The translations under genes were made by a program, and so were the position numbers. Shown piece by piece: positions 7,249-14,511 of a stretch of DNA of 35,059 bases. The notes under the pieces are model-generated. The model did no database searches. It was not told the origin of the DNA and saw only the letters and a program-made list of their open reading frames with translations. The stretch's first letter is position 1; every line of letters begins with the position of its first letter. This DNA comes from an uncultured Acetobacteraceae bacterium (GTDB taxonomy: Bacteria > Pseudomonadota > Alphaproteobacteria > Acetobacterales > Acetobacteraceae). Location: assembly GCA_903918195.1 (NCBI GenBank), contig CAIXDS010000380.1:1-35059 (forward strand), given 5' to 3'.

Positions 7249-10200
7249 ATGTTAAAGTCTGTTCTCGTTTTCGCGCTGACCAAACGGCCGCTCGTGCTAC
7301 TTGGCCTGATGGTGTTCATCTGCGTCGGTGTCGCCGCCTACCTGAAGCTGAACATCGAGGCCTATCCGAACCCAGCCCCGGTCATTCTGGAAATCACCGC
7401 CCAGTCGTCCGGGTTATCGGCCGAGGAGATGGAGCGGTACTACACCATCCCGATGGAGGTCGGCCTGTCGGCCACCCCTGGGGTGAACAACATCCGTTCG
7501 ACCTCGTTCTATGGTCTGTCGTTCGTGCGGGTCACGTTCGATTACGGTGTGGACTACTATTTCGCACTGACGCAGGCCGCCCTGAGCCTGCAGCAGAACG
7601 TCAGCCTGCCCAATGGCGTGCAGCCGCAGATCCAGGGCTCGAGCCTAGTCGGTGAGGTGTTCCGCTACCAGGTCACCGGTCCGGCGCATTTCGGGCTGAC
7701 CAATTTGCGTACGGTGGAAGACTGGGTGCTGCAGCGGCGCCTGCTGACCGTTCCGGGTGTCGTGCAGGTGAACACCTGGGGCGGCACCACCAAGGAGTAC
7801 GAGATCGAAGTCGATCTGCACAAGCTCGACGCCTACGGCGTCACCTTGCCGCAGATGCTGACCGCGATCGGCAACGCCAATATCAACGTCGGCGGCCGCA
7901 CGATCAACATCGGCCAGCAATCGGTCAACATCCGTGGCGTCGGCCTGATCGACAGCGGTGGCACCGAGAATCTTGCCCAGGGCTACAAGGTCAACGACAT
8001 CCAGAACATCGTGCTGACCCAGACCAACGGGCTGCCGGTGCTGGTCAAGGACGTGGCCCGCGTCTATGTCGGCTATGCGCCCCGGCTAGGCAAGGCCGGC
8101 CGCGATGCCGAGGACGACGTGGTGGCGGCGATCGTGGTGATGAACCGCACGATGCACACCAACGACGTGGTGCCGCGCATCAAGGCTGAGGTCGACAAGA
8201 TCAACACGGACGGCAGCCTGCCGCCGGGCGTGAAGCTGGTTCCGTTCTACGACCGTACCGACCTGGTCGGCGTGACCACCCACACGGTCATGCACAACCT
8301 GATCTTCGGCTGCCTGCTGGTGTTCCTGATCCAGTGGATCTTCCTCGGCGACCTGCGCAGCGCGATCATCGTCGGCGTCAACATCCCCTTCGCGCTGTTC
8401 TTCAGCATCTGCATCCTGGTGCTGCGCGGCGAGGACGCCAACCTGCTGTCGATCGGCGCCGTGGACTTCGGCATCATCATCGACTCCGCGGTCATCCTGG
8501 TAGAAAATGTCTTCCGCAATTTCCAGGCCGAACCGGCCGAAAGACGCCAAGTGCTGGAGGACATGTCGGAGGGCGTGTTCGGTGACGACCCATCGTCCGG
8601 GCCTTCCGCCCACGGGTGGACCGACCGCCTGCGGCTGATCCTGTTCAGCTCCATGCAGATCGACCGGGCGATCTTTTTCTCCACCGCCATCACCGTCGCC
8701 GCCTTCGTACCGCTGTTCACCATGCAGGGCGTCGAGGGCCAGATCTTCAGCCCGATGGCGCGCACCTACGGCTATGCCCTGGCCGGCGCGTTGATCGCCA
8801 CCTTCACCGTCACCCCGGTGCTCACCTCCTACCTGCTGCCCAAGAACGTCAGCGAACACGAGACGTTGGTGGTGCGGCTGCTGAGCCGCATCTATGATCC
8901 GGTGCTGCACTGGTCGCTCGATCACCGCCGGCTGGTGGTCGCCTTCGGCCTGCTCGTCCTGGTCGGTACCGGCTTCCTAGGCCGCAATCTCGGCAGCGAG
9001 TTCCTGCCCGCCCTGGAAGAAGGCAACATGTGGATCCGCGCGGCGATGCCGTCCACCATCTCGCTCGAAGCGGCGATGCCGTACGTGACGAAAATGCGGG
9101 AGATCCTGAAAAGTCACCCGGAGGTCATCACCGTCGTCTCGCAGCACGGCCGGCCGGACAACGGCAGCGACGCCGCCGGCTTCTTCAACGCCGAGTTCTT
9201 CGTCCCACTCAAGCCGTTCGACCAGTGGCGGCCCGGCTACACCAAGGAGATGCTGGTCAAGGATTTGCAGGCCGAATTCGCCAAGGAGTTCACCGGCATC
9301 GGCTTCAACTTCTCACAGTACATCCAGGACAACGTCGAAGAGGGCCTGTCGGGCGTCAAGGGCGCCAACTCGGTGAAGGTCATCGGCCGCGACCTCAACA
9401 CGCTGGAGGCGCTCGGCACCCAGGTGTTGGCTGAAATGCAGCAGGTCAAGGGGATCACAGATCTGGGAATCTTCCGTGTCCTCGGACAGCCCAACCTGAA
9501 CATCACCATCGACCGCGCCAAGGCCGCCCGTTATGGCCTCAACACCGGCGACGTAAACGCCGTGGTGCAGGCCGCCCTGGGCGGCACCGTGGCGACCACC
9601 CAGCTCGAAGGTGACCGCCAGTTCAACATCACGGTGCGACTGGCGCCGGAATACCGCGAGAACATCGACCAGGCCCGCGCCATCAAGGTCGGCTACACCA
9701 CCGCCAGCGGCGCCAATGCCTACATTCCGTTGACCGAACTCGCCACCATCACGCTCGACACCGGCGCCTCGTATATCTTCCACGAGTCGAACGAGCGGTT
9801 CATGCCGATCAAGTTCAGCGTGCGCGGCCGCGACCTCGGCGGCGCCGTGGCCGAGGCGCGCGAACGGATCGCGCAGAACGTGAAGCTGCCGAACGGCTAC
9901 CGGCTGGTCTGGGCCGGCGAGTTCGAGGAGTTGCAGCAGGCGCAGAAACGACTGGCCATCTCGGTGCCGGTCAGCCTGGCCATCATCCTGGTGCTGCTCT
10001 ACATCCTGTTCAACTCGCTGCGGGACAGCCTGCTCGCCCTGTCCGGCATTCCGTTCGCGATCACCGGCGGTGTCCTGGCGCTGCTGGTGACCGGCCTCGA
10101 CTTCAGCGTCTCCGGCGCCATCGGCTTCATCTCGCTGTTCGGCGTGTCGGTGATGAACGGCATCCTGGTGCTCACCTATTATCATCAGGTGCGGGCGGGG

Positions 10201-10494
10201 AGCAGTTCCAGCCCGCGGTCCGCCATGTTCCGCGCCGCCAGCCAGCGCATGCGGCCGATGCTGATGACGGCGCTGTCCGCCTGCATCGGATTGCTGCCGG
10301 CGGCGATTTCAACCGGCATTGGCAGCCAGGTGCAGCGTCCGCTGGCGACCGTGGTGGTCGGCGGCATGCTGGTCGGGCCGCTCCTGCTGCTGGTCGTCGT
10401 TCCCGCCTTCGGCCTGCTGTTCCTCAACGATACCCCCGTCCCCCCGGGCTCCGGCAAAGCCGAGATGACCGGGCCAGATGATATCGACGACTGA
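7249..10494 (+). CDS. RND efflux pump, heavy-metal (CusA/CzcA) type
   Basis: A 1081-residue inner-membrane proton-driven pump. The start is KRPLVLLGLMVFICVGVAAY with LNIEAYPNPAPVILEI, the first transmembrane and porter segment of the HME-RND class. Transmembrane helix 4 contains DFGIIIDSAVILVEN, keeping the two Asp and one Glu that carry protons in CzcA/CusA. The second half has LGSEFLPALEEGNMWIRAAM, GANSVKVIGRDLNTLEALG and the late AISVPVSLAIILVLLYILFN helix. The length fits the family (about 1040-1080). Soluble stretches predicted to face the cytoplasm after helix 6 (EPAERRQVLEDMSEGVFGDD) are a little long. AGGATAGG precedes the ATG. Substrate (Cu/Ag, Co/Zn/Cd or Ni) cannot be fixed from sequence alone. 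Confidence 0.93.
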   Translation: MLKSVLVFALTKRPLVLLGLMVFICVGVAAYLKLNIEAYPNPAPVILEITAQSSGLSAEEMERYYTIPMEVGLSATPGVNNIRSTSFYGLSFVRVTFDYGVDYYFALTQAALSLQQNVSLPNGVQPQIQGSSLVGEVFRYQVTGPAHFGLTNLRTVEDWVLQRRLLTVPGVVQVNTWGGTTKEYEIEVDLHKLDAYGVTLPQMLTAIGNANINVGGRTINIGQQSVNIRGVGLIDSGGTENLAQGYKVNDIQNIVLTQTNGLPVLVKDVARVYVGYAPRLGKAGRDAEDDVVAAIVVMNRTMHTNDVVPRIKAEVDKINTDGSLPPGVKLVPFYDRTDLVGVTTHTVMHNLIFGCLLVFLIQWIFLGDLRSAIIVGVNIPFALFFSICILVLRGEDANLLSIGAVDFGIIIDSAVILVENVFRNFQAEPAERRQVLEDMSEGVFGDDPSSGPSAHGWTDRLRLILFSSMQIDRAIFFSTAITVAAFVPLFTMQGVEGQIFSPMARTYGYALAGALIATFTVTPVLTSYLLPKNVSEHETLVVRLLSRIYDPVLHWSLDHRRLVVAFGLLVLVGTGFLGRNLGSEFLPALEEGNMWIRAAMPSTISLEAAMPYVTKMREILKSHPEVITVVSQHGRPDNGSDAAGFFNAEFFVPLKPFDQWRPGYTKEMLVKDLQAEFAKEFTGIGFNFSQYIQDNVEEGLSGVKGANSVKVIGRDLNTLEALGTQVLAEMQQVKGITDLGIFRVLGQPNLNITIDRAKAARYGLNTGDVNAVVQAALGGTVATTQLEGDRQFNITVRLAPEYRENIDQARAIKVGYTTASGANAYIPLTELATITLDTGASYIFHESNERFMPIKFSVRGRDLGGAVAEARERIAQNVKLPNGYRLVWAGEFEELQQAQKRLAISVPVSLAIILVLLYILFNSLRDSLLALSGIPFAITGGVLALLVTGLDFSVSGAIGFISLFGVSVMNGILVLTYYHQVRAGSSSSPRSAMFRAASQRMRPMLMTALSACIGLLPAAISTGIGSQVQRPLATVVVGGMLVGPLLLLVVVPAFGLLFLNDTPVPPGSGKAEMTGPDDIDD

Positions 10495-10515
10495 TGCCAC
10501 CCGAAGGGAATGCAC

Positions 10516-10713
10516 ATGATGGTCTTACGGATCGTGCTGATGCTGGCATTGTGCGGCGCCTGGGTCACCGGCGTGGTGACCCAGGCCTGCGCCGCCGGCA
10601 AGCCCTCCGCTCCCGGTTTCGTGGGCGGGGCGGCGAAGAACAAAACCTTCATCGGCGGGCCGGCGCGGAATATCGGCGGCTTCAGGGCGGCGGCAATTCA
10701 GCGGCGACATTAG
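10516..10713 (+). CDS. Small secreted Gly-rich peptide of unknown function
   Basis: A 65-residue protein with a signal peptide (MMVLRIVLMLALCGAWVTGV, likely cleavage near ACAAG). The mature part is about 35 residues and basic, with a repeated pattern GFVGGAAKNKTFIGGPARNI and GGF. GAAGGGA at 10503-10509 sits just upstream; three ATGs (10510, 10516, 10519) are possible and 10516 has the best spacing. It begins only about 20 bases after the pump gene ends and is probably co-transcribed with it. The two xGFxGG/TFIGG units may be a tandem motif. I do not recognise a family. It could be a periplasmic accessory of the pump or an unrelated short exported peptide. Confidence 0.6.
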   Translation: MMVLRIVLMLALCGAWVTGVVTQACAAGKPSAPGFVGGAAKNKTFIGGPARNIGGFRAAAIQRRH

Positions 10714-10721
10714 GAAAAAGA

Positions 10722-10835
10722 AGGCCAGGGCTCTGCCCTGGACCCGCCAAGGGCCGGGAGGCCCTTGGAACCCGTTCTTTAAGGATGGGGTCCAGGGGCC
10801 TTTGGCCCCTGGTGGGTTCCAAGGGCAAAGCCCCG
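10722..10835. repeat. GC-rich palindromic intergenic repeat, probable bidirectional terminator
   Basis: Three hairpins in a row: CCAGGGCTCTGCCCTGG (10725-10741); CCAAGGGCC and GGCCCTTGG-like arms across 10747-10768; and CCAGGGGCC-TTT-GGCCCCTGG (10792-10812). A final GGTTCCAAGGGCAAAGCCCC follows. The first 25 or so bases match a second copy at 33482-33570. It lies between two convergent genes (the small secreted peptide on plus, the response regulator on minus), where it can end transcription from both sides. Such 'gccctggacccgcc' elements are, from memory, common in Acetobacteraceae and relatives. Confidence 0.65.
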
Positions 10836-10838
10836 GCT

Positions 10839-11444
10839 CTAGGGCTCAATCAACTGCCCGGCCGCCGCCTTCACCGCCGCATGCATACGGGTCGTCGTGT
10901 TCAGCTTCAGCCGGGCATTGTCGATATGAAAATCGACCGTTCGCTTGGTCAGGCCGAGGATCTGGGCGATTTCCGACGAGGTCTTGCCGCGCGCGGCCCA
11001 GGTCAGCGTCTCCACCTCCCGCTCGGTGAGGTTCACCTGTCTCGGCCACACCGCCGTGCGGGCCACCCGCGCCAGCCGGGCGGTAATGATCGCAATCAAT
11101 ATCTCGAAATCGACCGGCTTGGTGATGTAGTCATCCGCCCCGAGCAGCCGCCCTTTGAGCTCATTCGCCCGGTCGGACAGCGCCGTCAGGTAGATGAAGG
11201 GCATGCTACTGAAGCGCGGCGCGATCGCGACCAGGCGTTCCAGCAGGTCGAAGCCGGACAGGACAGGCATGCTGATGTCAGCCAACACGATATCCGGCTG
11301 CTTCGCCAGGATTGCCTGGAACCCTTGCTCGCCGTCATACGCCATGCTCACCTTGAAGCCACGGTCAACCAACTCTTCGGCGATCAGGCTCACCGTGTCA
11401 CGGTCGTCGTCGATGCAAAGTACGTGCCGGCGCTGGTCCCCCAT
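10839..11444 (-). CDS. Response regulator, REC plus LuxR-type HTH
   Basis: A 201-residue NarL/FixJ-like regulator. The receiver domain occupies about residues 6-125, with acidic pocket DDD at 12-14, phospho-acceptor Asp56 in LADISMPVLSGFD, the switch Thr in FIYLTALSD and Lys in YITKPVDFE. The LuxR-type helix-turn-helix covers about 137-195, with VNLTEREVETLTWAARGKTS, SEIAQILGLTKRTVDFHI and DNARLKLN. GAGGAG lies about 5 bases before ATG 11444. It is transcribed away from the sensor kinase gene at 11646 across a 201-base gap, so the two very probably form one system. The receiver's C-terminal helix set resembles PleD/CheY-like orthologs, but the HTH makes it a DNA-binding regulator. Targets are unknown; the neighbouring efflux genes are an obvious guess. 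Confidence 0.92.
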   Translation of the reverse strand: MGDQRRHVLCIDDDRDTVSLIAEELVDRGFKVSMAYDGEQGFQAILAKQPDIVLADISMPVLSGFDLLERLVAIAPRFSSMPFIYLTALSDRANELKGRLLGADDYITKPVDFEILIAIITARLARVARTAVWPRQVNLTEREVETLTWAARGKTSSEIAQILGLTKRTVDFHIDNARLKLNTTTRMHAAVKAAAGQLIEP

Positions 11445-11645
11445 TTTCTCCTCGGTTCATGCAAGCGCCACCCTCGGGGTGCGACATGCACCCTGCCATG
11501 GCTCGCCACCACCTACCCCCTCACCTATCTCGTTGCATTGCAGCGGTCAAACCCGACCTCCGCGACGGAGCGGGTCCGGCGACACAAAACTGGCTGATTT
11601 CCTTGGACTTCCGCGGTTTCGCGGGTTTCCCCAGAGCGGTGCGGG

Positions 11646-13250
11646 ATGATGAAATACTGGCAATCCCTCAGCGGCCGGCTCTCCCTGCTGTTCTTCCTGC
11701 TGTTCGCGACAATCCTGGTTCTTGGCCTGGCCAGCGCCTGGAGCCTGAGCAATTCCAACGAGGTGTCAACCGACGTGCGGGATCGCTGGCTGCCCAACAC
11801 GCGGCTGCTCGGCGATCTCAACAACTTCACCTCGGATTACCGTACCGCCGAGGCCGACAGCCTGCTGGTGTCGACCGCGGCCGAGCGCGCCGCCACCCTG
11901 CATGAATTGCAGACACTCGATCAGGCGATCACCCACGCGCAACAGGGCTACGAACGCATCCGCCACGACGGTCAGGAGTCCGACCTCTACCGGAAATTCA
12001 GCGCCACCTGGGCCGCCTACAAGACCTCGGCCGATCAGGTCACCGCCCTGTCGTCAGCGGGGCGCAATGCCGAAGCGGCCACGCTCTACCGTACGATATC
12101 AGGGACGACATATAACGCCGCGAGCGATCTGCTTGGACGATTGACCGACTACAACGTGGTGCAGGCAGCCCAGGCCAGCGAGCATTCCGTGCTGGCCTTC
12201 CGGCAGGCACGCTGGCTGATGATCGGGGGATTGTTGGCCGCCGGTCTGATGCTGGCCGTCGTCATCTTCCAGGTCAGGCGTTCGGTCTCCCGTCCCCTGA
12301 TCGATCTCGGCCAGACCATGCTTCAGCTTGCCGCGGACGACACCGGGATCACGATCGGGCACACCGGGCGTACCGACGAAATCGGCGAGATGGCACGCGC
12401 GGTCGTGGTATTTCGCGGCAACGCGATCGAACTGGTGCAAAGCCAACGCGACCTGGCGCAACAGGCCTCGATGCTGGAGGAAAAATTGGCACAAGAGCGC
12501 AATGTGGCCGAGTTGCAGCGCAACTTCATATCGATGATCACGCATGAATTCCGCACGCCGCTCACCCAAATCGACGCCCAGGCGCAGCGTCTGATCAGCC
12601 TCAAGGACCGGCTGCGCAGCGAGGATGTCGTCGAGCGGGCAGGCCGGGTACGGGCGGCGGTGTTGCGGATCGTGCGGCTGATCGACAATCTGGTGGATAC
12701 TTCGCGCCTGCTGGACAGCGACACCGATCTGTTCTTTCACACCGAGCCCATGAACCTGGCCACCGTGTTGCGCGAAGCCTGCTCCCTGCACCGGGAAACG
12801 TCACCGGGTGCGCAGATACTGGAGAATTACAGCCCGCTGTTTTTGCCCATGCATGGAGATCCGAAACTGCTGTTCCAGGTGTTCAGCAACCTGCTCTCCA
12901 ATGCCATAAAATACTCGCCGAATGGCGCGGAAATCGTGCTGGATGCGCGGCAGACCGACGGAGTGACCTCCGTGGTGGTCGAGGATCACGGGATCGGCAT
13001 TCCTGAACGGGACCGGGAACGGGTCTTCACGCGGTATTACCGTGGCAGCAATGTAACCGGCTTCGTCGGGACCGGGGTCGGGCTGTTTCTTGTCGCCACC
13101 GTGGTGCACCTGCACGGCGGCGACATCGCGCTCGAGAGCCGCGAGGGAACAGGGTCCCGGTTCACCGTGACCCTACCCGAGATGCCGCCTTCGGCGGCTG
13201 AGCGGGAAAAAAAGGAGGGCCTAGGCACTGCCCTGCACCCCGCTCCTTGA
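11646..13250 (+). CDS. Sensor histidine kinase, membrane-bound, with HAMP
   Basis: A 534-residue kinase. Transmembrane helix 1 spans about residues 11-33. A periplasmic helical domain (about 34-186) has heptad-rich segments such as RDRWLPNTRLLGDLNNFTSD and looks like a 4HB_MCP-type four-helix bundle. Transmembrane helix 2 spans about 189-210 and is followed by HAMP (about 210-262, RRSVSRPLIDLGQTMLQLAA). After a coiled linker comes HisKA with the phospho-acceptor His300 in MITHEFRTPL. The ATPase domain has the N box NLLSNAIKYS (about 415-424), G1 DHGIGIP (447-453), F box VFTRYYRG and G2 GTGVGL (475-480). Everything needed for activity is present. It is divergent from the REC-LuxR gene. Its end touches the replication-origin region. 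Confidence 0.93.
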   Translation: MMKYWQSLSGRLSLLFFLLFATILVLGLASAWSLSNSNEVSTDVRDRWLPNTRLLGDLNNFTSDYRTAEADSLLVSTAAERAATLHELQTLDQAITHAQQGYERIRHDGQESDLYRKFSATWAAYKTSADQVTALSSAGRNAEAATLYRTISGTTYNAASDLLGRLTDYNVVQAAQASEHSVLAFRQARWLMIGGLLAAGLMLAVVIFQVRRSVSRPLIDLGQTMLQLAADDTGITIGHTGRTDEIGEMARAVVVFRGNAIELVQSQRDLAQQASMLEEKLAQERNVAELQRNFISMITHEFRTPLTQIDAQAQRLISLKDRLRSEDVVERAGRVRAAVLRIVRLIDNLVDTSRLLDSDTDLFFHTEPMNLATVLREACSLHRETSPGAQILENYSPLFLPMHGDPKLLFQVFSNLLSNAIKYSPNGAEIVLDARQTDGVTSVVVEDHGIGIPERDRERVFTRYYRGSNVTGFVGTGVGLFLVATVVHLHGGDIALESREGTGSRFTVTLPEMPPSAAEREKKEGLGTALHPAP

Positions 13251-13495
13251 GAAGCCCCCCGAGTCGCCGGAGTTTGGACTCTACTGACGCAGCAAGCGGC
13301 CCCGGAGTCGTCCCCAGGCAGCCGTACTTATCCCCAGGACTCTGCTGACGCGACTTTGGACTCTAGTGACGCGACTCGGGGTTATCCCCAGGACTCTACT
13401 GACGAATCTAATAGTAGCTTCAAATAGCCTTCCTAATAGCTTGCGTCAGTAGAGTCCCACTTGCGTCAGGCGCAACAATTCGCTCATTGTGCGTC
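13251..13495. other. Probable plasmid replication origin (iterons, DnaA-box-like sites, AT-rich stretch)
   Basis: The gap upstream of repA has the parts expected of an iteron-controlled origin. There are four direct copies and one inverted copy of GGACTCTACTGACGC. Two identical TTATCCCCA sites (13328-13336 and 13382-13390) each differ by one base from the DnaA consensus TTATCCACA. An AT-rich segment (13404-13442) contains AATAG three times and is unusual in this GC-rich window. Partial iterons (GCGTCAG at 13463-13469, GCGTCA at 13491-13496) run into the repA start. Known iteron plasmids combine exactly these elements next to the initiator gene. Origin function itself is inferred. Confidence 0.8.
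13276..13457. repeat. Iterons upstream of repA
   Basis: The unit is GGACTCTACTGACGC. Direct copies are at 13276-13290 (exact), 13337-13351 (CTGCT variant), 13358-13372 (CTAGT variant) and 13391-13405 (last base A). An inverted exact copy is at 13443-13457. Start-to-start distances of the direct copies are 61, 21 and 33 bases, near whole helical turns. The irregular, short spacing and the position beside a RepA_C gene mark them as initiator-binding iterons, not a CRISPR array. Confidence 0.85.
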
Positions 13496-14425
13496 ATGGG
13501 TGAAGTTCACAGGCTGATCCAGCAGCATGGCATCGAGGGCGCGCGCGCCATGGCCGCCAGCAAAGCCGAACGCCACGCGATTGACGCCGCCATGGCCGTC
13601 CTTTCGGATGAGGAAAACCGGCTTGGCATTACCCATGCCGGCTTTGCCATGACATCGTTACCGCACAAACGCATCGAGGACGGCTATTGGCGCCGGGAAG
13701 GTCATCGCACCACCCTGCTGGTCGAATCCGGACGCAACCGGCACGGCGATCTGGTCGGCGTGCCGTACGGATCGATCGCCCGGCTGATCCTGCTTTACCT
13801 GCAAACCGAGGCCATCCGCACCAATTGCCCGGAAGTCGAACTCGGCCGCTCGATGAACTCCTGGATGGGACGGATGTCGCTGTCCACCGGCGGCCGTACC
13901 TACCAGCTGGTTACCGAGCAGGCACGCCGGATTTCCGCCTGCCGGCTGACCTTCTTCACCGAACGCGACAACGGCGCCGAAGCCCGCCATAACGGCGCCT
14001 TCGTTCAGGACGCGATCTCCCTGGCCGGCGTCTCCGACGAAAACCAGCCCTTACTGTGGCAGGACCGGGTACGGCTGGACGAAGGATTCTGGCGCTCACT
14101 GCGCGATCACCCGGTGCCCGTGCGCGAGGAGGCGATCAAGGCGATCGGCACGCGCAGCCTGGCGATCGACGTCTATATCTGGCTTGCCTACCGGCTGCAT
14201 GCGCTGACCAACCCGGCGCCGGTAAGCTGGACGGCGGTGCATGGCCAGTTCGGCGCCGGATTCCGCCTGGTACGCCAGATCAAGCCGACCTTTCTGGAAG
14301 CCCTCAACCTGGCGCTGGCGGTCTATCCCGAAGCCAGGGTGGAAGCCGACAAGGAGGGGCTGACGCTGCACCCTTCCCCGCCGGCAGTTCCCCGGAGCGA
14401 GGCAAGGCGGCTCGGCATCGCCTGA
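13496..14425 (+). CDS. repA: Plasmid replication initiator, RepA_C family
   Basis: A 309-residue initiator of the plasmid-encoded RepA family (RepA_C, PF04796 type). Family landmarks in order are FAMTSLPHKRIEDGYWRREG, TTLLVESG, VGVPYGSIARLILLYLQTEA, EVELGRSMNSWMGRM, a basic CRLTFFTERD strand, VRLDEGFWRSLRDHPVPVRE, RSLAIDVYIWLAYRLHAL, PVSWTAVHGQFGAGF and LNLALAVYPEARVEADKEGL. The length fits (about 290-320). The open frame extends to a TTG at 13487, but ATG 13496 gives the better protein start. A half-iteron covers the start codon region, suggesting that RepA represses its own synthesis. It converges on the ligase gene, 46 bases away, with further iterons between and inside the two ends. Confidence 0.9.
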   Translation: MGEVHRLIQQHGIEGARAMAASKAERHAIDAAMAVLSDEENRLGITHAGFAMTSLPHKRIEDGYWRREGHRTTLLVESGRNRHGDLVGVPYGSIARLILLYLQTEAIRTNCPEVELGRSMNSWMGRMSLSTGGRTYQLVTEQARRISACRLTFFTERDNGAEARHNGAFVQDAISLAGVSDENQPLLWQDRVRLDEGFWRSLRDHPVPVREEAIKAIGTRSLAIDVYIWLAYRLHALTNPAPVSWTAVHGQFGAGFRLVRQIKPTFLEALNLALAVYPEARVEADKEGLTLHPSPPAVPRSEARRLGIA

Positions 14426-14429
14426 ACCT

Positions 14430-14511
14430 GGACTCTACCGACGGGACCGAAATCCAGGATTTCCGCCGGTTTCACCACTCCCGACCAGGCTGACGGGCGT
14501 CAGTAGAGTCC
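14430..14511. repeat. Two iteron copies downstream of repA
   Basis: GGACTCTACCGACGG (14430-14444, two changes) lies just after the repA stop. An exact inverted copy, GCGTCAGTAGAGTCC (14497-14511), lies inside the 3' end of the ligase gene, where the minus strand reads GWDSTDARQ. Together with the upstream set these frame repA in iterons on both sides. Such distal copies are known in iteron plasmids and can take part in copy-number control by handcuffing; that role is inference here. Confidence 0.8.

Noticed and set aside
13276..13457. Possible CRISPR array
   Set aside because: Repeats are 15 bases with 6-46 base irregular gaps, partly inverted, next to a replication initiator and without cas genes: iterons.
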